Assembly (NCBI RefSeq): GCF_003202205.1
Contig: NZ_PDOG01000011.1
Coordinates: 36,790 to 100,789, forward strand
From: Halomonas sp. LBP4
Lineage (GTDB): Bacteria; Pseudomonadota; Gammaproteobacteria; Pseudomonadales; Halomonadaceae
Reading direction: 5' to 3'
Length of the DNA: 64,000 nt
The translations under genes and the position numbers were made by a program. The notes below the pieces were generated by a model. The model worked only from the letters and a program-made list of their open reading frames with translations, searched no databases and was not told where the DNA came from. Every line of letters starts with the position of its first letter. Position 1 is the first letter of the stretch. This document shows positions 27,583 to 34,601 of this stretch, one piece after another.

Positions 27583-29088
27583 ATGTCCGATAATCTGACT
27601 CCGGACGCCATTGCGCGTCAGATCGAGCAACTCGAGTATCGCAACCTGGCCTTCATCGACGGTCGCTTCGTTCCCGCGAATTCAGGTGAAACGTTCGATA
27701 CCCTGAACCCGGCCACCGGGGAGCTCCTGACCCGGGTAGCCGCCTGTGACGGCACCGATGTGGACCTCGCCGTCCAGGCCGCCCGCCGGGCCTTCGAGGC
27801 CGGGGTCTGGTCGGGGCTCGCGCCCGCCGAGCGCAAGGCCATCATGCAGCGCTTCGCCGACCTGATCGAGGAACACTGCTTCGAGCTGGCCGTGCTGGAG
27901 GCCCTGGAGGCGGGCAAGCCGATCGGTGAGTGCTTCAACGTCGACATCCCCGATACCGCCAACACCATCCGCTGGCACGCCGAAGCCGCCGACAAGCTCT
28001 ACGATGCCGTGTCGCCGACCGCCAAGGACGTGGTGGCGACAATCAGCCGTGAGCCGATCGGGGTGGTGGGCGCCGTGCTGCCGTGGAACTTCCCCGCCAT
28101 GATGGCCGGCTGGAAGCTGGGACCGGCGCTGATCACCGGCAACAGCGTGGTGCTCAAGCCCGCCGAGCTGACGTCGCTCAGCACGCTGCGGCTCGCCGAG
28201 CTGGCCCATGAGGCCGGCATCCCGGCCGGCGTGTTGAACGTGGTGCCGGGGCTCGGTCATGTGGCCGGCAAGGCCATCGGCCTGCATCCCGACATCGACC
28301 TGGCCGCCTTCACCGGTTCCACCGAGGTGGGTCGTCGCTTCCTCGAGTACTCGGCGGCGAGCAACCTCAAGCGCGTGGTACTGGAGTGCGGCGGCAAGAA
28401 TCCGCAGGTCGTGATGCCCGACGTCGGCGACCTCAAGACCGTGGCGAGCAATGTCCTGGCCGCGGCCTTCTGGAACATGGGCGAGAACTGCTCGGCGGGT
28501 TCGCGGCTGATCGTGCATCGGTCGGTGAAGGATGCGTTGGTCGACGAGATGCAGCGCCAGCTCGAGGAGGAGTGGGTCACTGGCGACCCCCTGGACCCCA
28601 ATGTGCAGCTCGGCGCCCTGATCGAGCAGGGCCACATGGACAAGGTGCTGGCGCATATCGAGCGGGCCAAGGCCGATGGGCTGGCGCTGGTGACCGGCGG
28701 GAAGCGCATCCTGCAAGAGGTGGGGGGCTATTTCGTTGCCCCGACCATCTTCAACGACGTGCCCAAGGATGCCGCGGTGGCACGGGAGGAGATCTTCGGC
28801 CCGGTGCTGGCGGTGATCCCGTTCGACACCGAGGAGGAAGCCATCGCCATTGCCAACGACACCTGCTATGGCCTGGCGGCCTCGCTGTGGAGCGATGATC
28901 TCAATACCGTGCATCGTATGGCGGCCGCCATCCGGGCCGGCACCGTCTCCGTCAACTGCTTCTCGGAAGGCGATATCACCACCCCCTTCGGCGGTTACAA
29001 GCAGTCCGGCTTCGGTGGCCGCGACAAGTCCATCTATGCCCATGATCAGTACTGCGAATTGAAGACGACTTGGATTCAGCTTTCCTGA
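27583..29088 (+). CDS. NAD(P)-dependent aldehyde dehydrogenase, probable 2-oxoglutarate semialdehyde dehydrogenase
   Basis: 501 aa, complete ALDH. Cofactor and active-site motifs are visible: VLPWNFPAMMAGWKLGPAL, FTGSTEVGRR, the general base Glu268 in LECGGKNPQ, and the nucleophile Cys303 in GENCSAGSR. The sequence is close in style to PuuC/AldA-like enzymes that act on gamma-aminobutyraldehyde-type substrates. In context it would oxidise 2-oxoglutarate semialdehyde to 2-oxoglutarate. The start at 27583 has AGGAGA eight bases upstream and lies 25 bp after the oxidase. Substrate assignment is contextual. Confidence 0.85.
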   Translation: MSDNLTPDAIARQIEQLEYRNLAFIDGRFVPANSGETFDTLNPATGELLTRVAACDGTDVDLAVQAARRAFEAGVWSGLAPAERKAIMQRFADLIEEHCFELAVLEALEAGKPIGECFNVDIPDTANTIRWHAEAADKLYDAVSPTAKDVVATISREPIGVVGAVLPWNFPAMMAGWKLGPALITGNSVVLKPAELTSLSTLRLAELAHEAGIPAGVLNVVPGLGHVAGKAIGLHPDIDLAAFTGSTEVGRRFLEYSAASNLKRVVLECGGKNPQVVMPDVGDLKTVASNVLAAAFWNMGENCSAGSRLIVHRSVKDALVDEMQRQLEEEWVTGDPLDPNVQLGALIEQGHMDKVLAHIERAKADGLALVTGGKRILQEVGGYFVAPTIFNDVPKDAAVAREEIFGPVLAVIPFDTEEEAIAIANDTCYGLAASLWSDDLNTVHRMAAAIRAGTVSVNCFSEGDITTPFGGYKQSGFGGRDKSIYAHDQYCELKTTWIQLS

Positions 29089-29294
29089 TCCAGCGTCCAG
29101 CTCGTAACACAGATGGCATTCTTCCCCCGCCATTCGCGGTCACGCGGATGGCGGCTTGCTCGCCGATAGCGAACATCAGCATGTGGCGATAAATCTTTAC
29201 CTCCATCGACCGGGGCAACGATAACCTCAGGTTTTGTTTTGCACTGAAGAAAAGTCGTTTCCATTACCTCCGCCACAGTAATAGCTTTAATACA

Positions 29295-29314
29295 TGCCTG
29301 GCCATGGCCAGGCA
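29295..29314. promoter_or_regulatory. Perfect 20-bp palindrome upstream of the TRAP binding-protein gene
   Basis: TGCCTGGCCATGGCCAGGCA is fully self-complementary and ends 42 bp before the dctP start. It could be an operator or a cruciform. The rest of the 268-bp gap is AT-richer (29220-29300) and probably holds the promoter. Confidence 0.4.
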
Positions 29315-29356
29315 AGAGATGAACCCAACGACAATAGCCCACGTGGAGAAGGTATC

Positions 29357-30385
29357 ATGACATTAAAAAACTCAACAAAAGTTAGCTCAAGCATAGCCGC
29401 AGTATCGGTTATCGCCGCTCTTGGTTTCTCAGCTTCCACCTGGGCAAGCGATGAGGAATTAAAGCTTACGATCGCAACGGAGTCTGGTGACCGAGAATCG
29501 CCCCATGGTCTGGCAGTAAAGAGAATCTCTGATATAGTCGAAGAACAATCCGATGGCAGAATTACCATCAATGTCTTCTATCAGGATGAGATCGGTGGGC
29601 CTCAGGAGCTTTTCGACCAGTTGGTCAGAGGAAACATCGACCTCTTCCTAGGCTGGCCTCAAACCTCCTACGATGAGCGCCTTGGCGTACTACAGCTGCC
29701 CTATCTGACCTTGGGTTGGGATGAAGCACTAGATGCCTATGGCAAAGATGGTTGGGTCTCGGAGGTCATCGGGCCCATCCTATCGGATATTGGCCTGGAA
29801 TACCTGGGGCCCTTTCCGGAAGGCTTTGGCGGCATAGCTACAGCGGATACCTATGCTACTAACCATGAAGATGCACGGGGGATCAAGCTCCGGTCACAAC
29901 CCATCTTCCCGCTGCCCCAAACGATACAGGCCATGGGGTTCCAGGCCGTTCCCATCGACTGGTCCGAGGTCTACACGTCCATCCAGACCGGGGTCGTCGA
30001 TGGCGATTCGAGTAATGTGATCTACTGGGACTATACCTATTTCAACGACCTGCTTGACTATTTCGTCCACTCCAAGCACAACTTCTCCTTCTATACTTTT
30101 CTGATGAACCAGGATTCCTGGAACGCTCTCGACGAAGAGGATCGCGGGATCATCGCGGATGCCGTGGAAGTCGTGTCCAATGAGCAGTTCGAGAATGCCA
30201 AGGCCGAGGATGAAAAGTGGATCCAGACGGCCCAGGAAGAAGGTATGGAATATATCGTGCCGTCCGATGAAGAGATGGCTGCCTGGATCGAACGAGTCCG
30301 CGAGACAGTATGGGTCGAGGCGGAGGAGTCCCTGGGGGAGGATGTCATGAGCGCCGTCCGCGAGCATGCATCGGAACCACAGTAA
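29357..30385 (+). CDS. TRAP transporter periplasmic binding protein (DctP family)
   Basis: 342 aa with an N-terminal signal peptide (hydrophobic stretch around SSIAAVSVIAALGFSASTWA). DctP features are HGLAVKRISDIVEEQSDGRI, GGPQELFDQLVRGNIDLF and the ligand-binding Arg region GIKLRSQPIFPLP, then DWSEVYTSIQTGVVDG. It captures a small carboxylate or amino acid for the DctQM permease. Context suggests hydroxyproline or a related imino acid. The local DNA is visibly richer in A/T than the flanking enzymes. GGAGAAGG precedes the ATG at 29357. Confidence 0.92.
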   Translation: MTLKNSTKVSSSIAAVSVIAALGFSASTWASDEELKLTIATESGDRESPHGLAVKRISDIVEEQSDGRITINVFYQDEIGGPQELFDQLVRGNIDLFLGWPQTSYDERLGVLQLPYLTLGWDEALDAYGKDGWVSEVIGPILSDIGLEYLGPFPEGFGGIATADTYATNHEDARGIKLRSQPIFPLPQTIQAMGFQAVPIDWSEVYTSIQTGVVDGDSSNVIYWDYTYFNDLLDYFVHSKHNFSFYTFLMNQDSWNALDEEDRGIIADAVEVVSNEQFENAKAEDEKWIQTAQEEGMEYIVPSDEEMAAWIERVRETVWVEAEESLGEDVMSAVREHASEPQ

Positions 30386-30404
30386 CGGCTTGCCGGATGA
30401 CATG

Positions 30405-30430
30405 GAGTGGCCCTCTCGATAGGGCCACTC
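30405..30430 (+). terminator. Hairpin between the TRAP dctP and dctQ genes
   Basis: GAGTGGCCCT and AGGGCCACTC form a perfect 10-bp stem with a 6-base loop, 20 bp after the dctP stop. There is no immediate T-run (a TTTT follows at 30444). It could stabilise dctP mRNA or partly terminate, giving more binding protein than permease. Confidence 0.55.
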
Positions 30431-30460
30431 TAGATTCGATTCCTTTTAGGGTAACATTAC

Positions 30461-30603
30461 GCTTTGCCTGAAAACTGCCTGCGCTCGCCCATACGGCGTT
30501 AAAAATCGGCTCAAAGTACTCATTTACACCGCGCAAACTCCGTCTTTTTGCCGATTTTTGCCTTATCTGGCCATCGCTCGCCGACTTTTCAGACAATGCT
30601 TAG
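30461..30603. repeat. Dispersed structured intergenic repeat, copy 1
   Basis: This segment of about 143 bp matches 62096-62243 over its whole length, with scattered differences. It folds symmetrically. The inner arms AAAAATCGGC (30501-30510) and GCCGATTTTT (30550-30559) are complementary, as are outer arms around CTGAAAA and TTTTCAG. In the other copy the changes in these arms are compensatory, so the fold is under selection. Small ORFs across it are not genes. It sits between dctP and dctQ without breaking either. Confidence 0.75.
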
Positions 30604-30613
30604 GGAAGTCATT

Positions 30614-31117
30614 ATGGATTACTTCGCCCGTATCGATAATGTGGTCGCATCTATTCTAAAGGCTGCTGTTACAGTGCTTGGCCTTTTCATTTCTTTTGCC
30701 ATGGTGGGTGGCATAATCTTCAGGGCACTGCTTGGAGTTCAGGTATTTGGCCTTGAGGAACTGGTGTTGATGGCCGCCATGTGGCTGTACATGCTCGGAG
30801 CGGCCCTGGCCTCGCGGGAGAGGTCCCATCTCAGTGCCGATTTCTTTCAGGCCTTTACCGACAACGAGGTCCTGCACGACGTAATGAGGCTGATTGCCAC
30901 AACCCTGTCGGTAGTGATGGCGGTTTTTTTCGTCACCTGGAGCTACAGCCTTTTTTCCTGGGGAGTCGAAAAGGGACAAGTCACACCGGTGTTCAGTATT
31001 CCGCAATACATTTCACAGGGAAGCCTTCTCGTTGCGAGCATTCTGCTGTTGCTCTACGCGCTCCGGGACCTCATTCATGATGTCAGAAAGCTATCCAGAA
31101 AAGCTGTACCCCAATAA
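30614..31117 (+). CDS. TRAP transporter small permease subunit (DctQ family)
   Basis: 167 aa with four hydrophobic segments (VLGLFISFAMVGGIIF, ELVLMAAMWLYMLGAALA, VVMAVFFVTWSYSLF, GSLLVASILLLLYALRD). The DctQ signature AALASRERSHLSADFF lies after the second helix. The start at 30614 is preceded by GGGAAG; an ATG six codons upstream lies in the repeat element and is less likely. It acts with the DctM gene that follows. Confidence 0.88.
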   Translation: MDYFARIDNVVASILKAAVTVLGLFISFAMVGGIIFRALLGVQVFGLEELVLMAAMWLYMLGAALASRERSHLSADFFQAFTDNEVLHDVMRLIATTLSVVMAVFFVTWSYSLFSWGVEKGQVTPVFSIPQYISQGSLLVASILLLLYALRDLIHDVRKLSRKAVPQ

Positions 31118-31162
31118 GACGTCTCTCCTCAAGAGACTTCCTGACAATAATAGGAGAAACAC

Positions 31163-32461
31163 ATGGGTGCCTTATTAGCGATAGGCGCAGTCATAATATT
31201 GATGGTCATAGGCGTGCCAGTCGTGTTTTCTTTCGCCGCCATGACCCTCGTACTCTCGTTCGCTTATGATGTCGACATATCGTCGCTGATGACGACGGGA
31301 TTCTGGTCCATCAATTCCATTATCCTGCTCGCCCTCCCCTTATTTATCATGACAGGGTATTTGATGCAGTCAGGGGGGATTGCGGCCAGGCTCATTCGCT
31401 TTGTCGAGGCCATCGTCGGCTCGTCGCGCAGTGGGATGGGGACCTCGATGGTGATGGGCTGTGGCGTCTTCGGAGCCATTTCGGGGACGGCCTCGGCCGC
31501 GGTGGCCGCGATTGGCACCATCATGATCGGCCCGATGGAAAGACACGGCTACAGCCGCCCGTATTCCACCGCTCTGGTCGGGATCTCTTCGCTGCTCGGC
31601 CTGTTGATTCCACCCAGTATCACCATGATCCTGTACGCCGTGGTAACCCGGCAATCCGTCGCAGCCGTATTCCTGGCTACCATCGGGCCGGGTATTTTGC
31701 TGATGCTCTTCCTGTGCGTGGTCAACGCCATCAAGATGCGCAAGAATCCCGACTACAGCCCAGAAGTGATCGCACTGAGTGACCGGTTCCGGAATATCGG
31801 CAGTACCGGCTGGAAGGCCTTCCCCGCCTTGATGCTCCCTGTCATCATCCTGGGCGGCATCTACGGGGGCATCTTCACCCCCACCGAGGCGGCCGCCATT
31901 GCCGTCGTCTATGCCATTCCCGTCGGCTTGTTCGTTTATCGCGACCTCGACCTGAAGGCCCTGGCACGGTGTTTCATCCAAGCCGCCACGACCACTGGCG
32001 TCATCATGATCATTCTGCTCTTTTCCTTCGTGGCCAGTCGTATCTTCACCTTCGAGCGAGTGCCACAGCAGCTGACCGAGCTGTTGCTCGAGTTGTTCCA
32101 GAACAAGCTACTGATTCTCCTCATGGTCAATATCTTCTTGATCTTGATGGGGATGATCATGGATGACGTGAGTGTCGTGGCCATCCTCAGCCCGCTGCTG
32201 CTGCCGGTCATGGAGAGCATCGGCATCCATCCGGTGCATTTTGCCGCCATCGTGGGCACCAGCGTCGTCATCGGCTGCAATAGCCCACCCATGGCGCCCA
32301 TCCTGTTCATGAGCTGCCGGATCGGCCAGGTCGGGATGTCGCAGGTCATTCGGCCCGCCTTCAGCTTCATGCTGCTTGCCGCGCTGCCCGTGATGCTGAT
32401 CACGACCTACTGGCCGGCGCTGTCACTCTTCCTGCCAAGGCTGCTCGGATACGTGAATTAA
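31163..32461 (+). CDS. TRAP transporter large permease subunit (DctM family)
   Basis: 432 aa, standard for DctM, with about 12-13 hydrophobic segments. Family motifs include ALPLFIMTGYLMQSGGIAAR, GVFGAISGTASAAVAAIGTI, LLGLLIPPSITMILYAV, GGIYGGIFTPTEAAAIAVVY and GCNSPPMAPILF. It forms the Na+-coupled channel for ligand delivered by the binding protein. GGAGAAACAC precedes the ATG. The ketimine reductase gene follows 30 bp later. Confidence 0.93.
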   Translation: MGALLAIGAVIILMVIGVPVVFSFAAMTLVLSFAYDVDISSLMTTGFWSINSIILLALPLFIMTGYLMQSGGIAARLIRFVEAIVGSSRSGMGTSMVMGCGVFGAISGTASAAVAAIGTIMIGPMERHGYSRPYSTALVGISSLLGLLIPPSITMILYAVVTRQSVAAVFLATIGPGILLMLFLCVVNAIKMRKNPDYSPEVIALSDRFRNIGSTGWKAFPALMLPVIILGGIYGGIFTPTEAAAIAVVYAIPVGLFVYRDLDLKALARCFIQAATTTGVIMIILLFSFVASRIFTFERVPQQLTELLLELFQNKLLILLMVNIFLILMGMIMDDVSVVAILSPLLLPVMESIGIHPVHFAAIVGTSVVIGCNSPPMAPILFMSCRIGQVGMSQVIRPAFSFMLLAALPVMLITTYWPALSLFLPRLLGYVN

Positions 32462-32491
32462 TCAACATCAGAACATGAGAGGTATCTTTCC

Positions 32492-33487
32492 TTGAGTCAG
32501 CAGACACTTTTCGCCCACGATGCAGAGACATTGGCTGAACAGGCCTGTCTCGCCGCGGGCGCCAACCATGCTACCGCACGCTCCCTGGCAAGGGCGACGG
32601 TTTCGGCGGCGCTTTTCGGACACCCCGGTGTCGGGTTCCCGCATCTTCTGGATTATCTTTCCAGTTTCCGTGAGGGACGCATCAACAGAGAAGCAGAGCC
32701 GAAAATCACTTCGCCCTTGCCCGCCATCATCCACTCGGATGCGGATGGAGGCATTGCGCAACTCGGCTTCGACTTGGCAATGCCGACGCTTGTCGAAAAC
32801 ACACAGAAACTGGGCGTTACGATCTTCACCCAAGGCAACAGCTATACCACCGGTGAACTGGGCTACTATGTTCGCCGTCTCGCCCTGGAAGGCGTGATCG
32901 CCTTTGCCGTGTCCAACAGTCCGGCCGTGGTGGCGGGCTCGCCCAGTGGCAAGATCGTTTTCGGCACCAATCCGATGGCGTTTGCCGCGCCCCTGGCCGA
33001 TATCAACGCGCCGCTGGTCATTGACCAGGCATCCAGTGCGACGGCCTTCGTCAACCTGGTAAAGGCGGCGGAAGAAGGGCGTAAGATTCCCGAAGGTTGG
33101 GCCATCGACGAGCAGGGTAACGCGACCACCGATGCAGCGGCCGGCCTGCGCGGCGCACTTTTGGCATTCGGCGGTATGAAAGGCGCGAATGTGGCGCTGA
33201 TGGTCGAGTGCCTCGCGGCCGGATTGTCCGGTGCATCATGGTCGCTCGACATGCCGGATTTCCAGGGCGGAGATCAGGTGATCGACGCCGGGATGACGAT
33301 CATTGCGATTCAACCCACCGTTATTGACGACCGTTTTTCCACCCGCCTGACCCAGCATCTTGACCGAATTGCCGAACGTGGTGGTGCCTATGTGCCCAAC
33401 CGCCGCCCGGTACGAAGCGATCGTTCGGAAGAGGAACGCATTACCATCGACACGGTAGTGATTGAGAAAATCCGCCGCTCCTTGTGA
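32492..33487 (+). CDS. Malate/L-lactate dehydrogenase-superfamily ketimine reductase (probable pyrroline-2-carboxylate reductase)
   Basis: 331 aa of the LDH2/MDH2 family, which includes the DpkA-type delta1-piperideine/pyrroline-2-carboxylate reductases. Features: HPGVGFPHLLDYL near residue 50, FTQGNSYTTGELGYYVRRLA, VFGTNPMAFAAP and VIDQASSATAF. The start is a TTG at 32492; GAGAGG lies about ten bases upstream, and the nearby ATG at 32475 is in another frame and stops at once. It would reduce pyrroline-2-carboxylate, made from 3-hydroxyproline by a racemase-family dehydratase, to proline. That pairing is present here on the opposite strand. Confidence 0.8.
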   Translation: MSQQTLFAHDAETLAEQACLAAGANHATARSLARATVSAALFGHPGVGFPHLLDYLSSFREGRINREAEPKITSPLPAIIHSDADGGIAQLGFDLAMPTLVENTQKLGVTIFTQGNSYTTGELGYYVRRLALEGVIAFAVSNSPAVVAGSPSGKIVFGTNPMAFAAPLADINAPLVIDQASSATAFVNLVKAAEEGRKIPEGWAIDEQGNATTDAAAGLRGALLAFGGMKGANVALMVECLAAGLSGASWSLDMPDFQGGDQVIDAGMTIIAIQPTVIDDRFSTRLTQHLDRIAERGGAYVPNRRPVRSDRSEEERITIDTVVIEKIRRSL

Positions 33488-33496
33488 GCGGCGGAT
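33470..33496. terminator. Hairpin overlapping a stop codon, between convergent genes
   Basis: ATCCGCCGCTC and GAGCGGCGGAT form a perfect 11-bp stem with loop CTTGT. The reductase stop codon lies in the loop and stem. Read on the minus strand the hairpin is followed by TTTCTC, so it is best placed to end the racemase-family transcript coming the other way. Confidence 0.6.
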
Positions 33497-33528
33497 GGGG
33501 TGCATACTAGCCAGGGCCGCGCTTGCCT

Positions 33529-34581
33529 TCAGGCCCAGATGTCCTGCACACAGAATCCTTCCGTGAAGGGATCGTCATTGTCCAACACGTAGGTATTGAT
33601 CCCATAGATCCAGCTCGTTCCCGAAATGGTAGGAATTACCGCTTGCCGTTCGCCAATTGTCGTTTCCTCGACCAGTCTTCCCGTAAACACATTGCCCAGG
33701 ATCCCCTGGTGGCGAAAATCCTTATTCAACGGCAACTCCCCCTTGGCATGCAGGACCGCCATTTTTGCGCATGTTCCCGTCCCGCATGGACACCGGTCGA
33801 TGGCACCTGTCCACGTGCTAGGCTTGTCCCAATCAAAGTCACCAGACGCCACTGTCACGACATTCTTCCAATCTGCATCTGGGCTACTTGCCGGCCCGGA
33901 AAGCTGTGATATCGTGATCCCGACCCCTGGATAATCGGGGTGCTCAACGGGCAACTGCTCGATAGCAGCCTGCCTGATCATGGCCGAGATCCGCGTTATC
34001 TCTGCGCCATGCTTGGGTGTGAGTTCTATCCAGGGAAACTGTCGGACATCCGCAATAACATAGAACATTCCACCCCATCCAACGTCTACTTTTACCTTGC
34101 CAAGGTGGGGAACGTCTATTTCTCTATCAAGGTAGGCTGCAAATGCAGGTATATTTTTGAAGGTGACGCTCTTTACCTTGCCATCCTTGCATTCGGCCCT
34201 GATGTTAATGAGTCCGGCCGGCGCCTCAAGAACAAGTTCCGTAACGGGCTCTTGCATCGGCAGCATTCCCATTTCAAGCAGCACCGTTGCCACGGAAATG
34301 GTATTGCCGCCAGACATGACCGGATACTCGACCTGCTCCATGATGACATAGCCGGCATCGGCATCGGGATGACATGGCGGAACAATGACATTACAGCAGA
34401 GAGGCGGGTAACCGCGAGGCTCACGCAGCATTAACTTACGCAGCTGGTCGTCATTTTCCCTCAGCCACACCATTTTCTCATGCACCGTCTTGCCGGGTAT
34501 GTTGGGAACACCGCCAGTGACAACGCGCATCGGTTCGCCTGCATGCGTATCGATGGCATGTATGGTTCTCTTGAATGACAT
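33529..34581 (-). CDS. Proline racemase family enzyme (4-hydroxyproline 2-epimerase or 3-hydroxyproline dehydratase) with Ser in place of the first Cys
   Basis: 350 aa from the ATG at 34581, which has AGGGGGAAG just upstream. Features of the family are IDTHAGEPMRVVTGG, MSGGNTISVATVLLEMG and DRCPCGTGTCAKMA. The two catalytic positions are Ser90 (normally Cys in MCGHG) and Cys266. Ser/Cys variants are known in the superfamily among hydroxyproline enzymes. Whether it epimerises trans-4-hydroxy-L-proline, dehydrates trans-3-hydroxy-L-proline or does both is not decidable from sequence. It converges on the ketimine reductase and lies 20 bp downstream of the DgcA-like gene on the same strand. Confidence 0.85.
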   Translation of the reverse strand: MSFKRTIHAIDTHAGEPMRVVTGGVPNIPGKTVHEKMVWLRENDDQLRKLMLREPRGYPPLCCNVIVPPCHPDADAGYVIMEQVEYPVMSGGNTISVATVLLEMGMLPMQEPVTELVLEAPAGLINIRAECKDGKVKSVTFKNIPAFAAYLDREIDVPHLGKVKVDVGWGGMFYVIADVRQFPWIELTPKHGAEITRISAMIRQAAIEQLPVEHPDYPGVGITISQLSGPASSPDADWKNVVTVASGDFDWDKPSTWTGAIDRCPCGTGTCAKMAVLHAKGELPLNKDFRHQGILGNVFTGRLVEETTIGERQAVIPTISGTSWIYGINTYVLDNDDPFTEGFCVQDIWA

Positions 34582-34601
34582 TTCTTCCCCCTTTGAATCC
34601 A

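Noticed and set aside
30345..30596. ORF containing FNAVWASAGSF in the dispersed repeat (also near 62100)
   Set aside because: The same peptide appears at both copies only because the DNA repeat is duplicated; no start signals.
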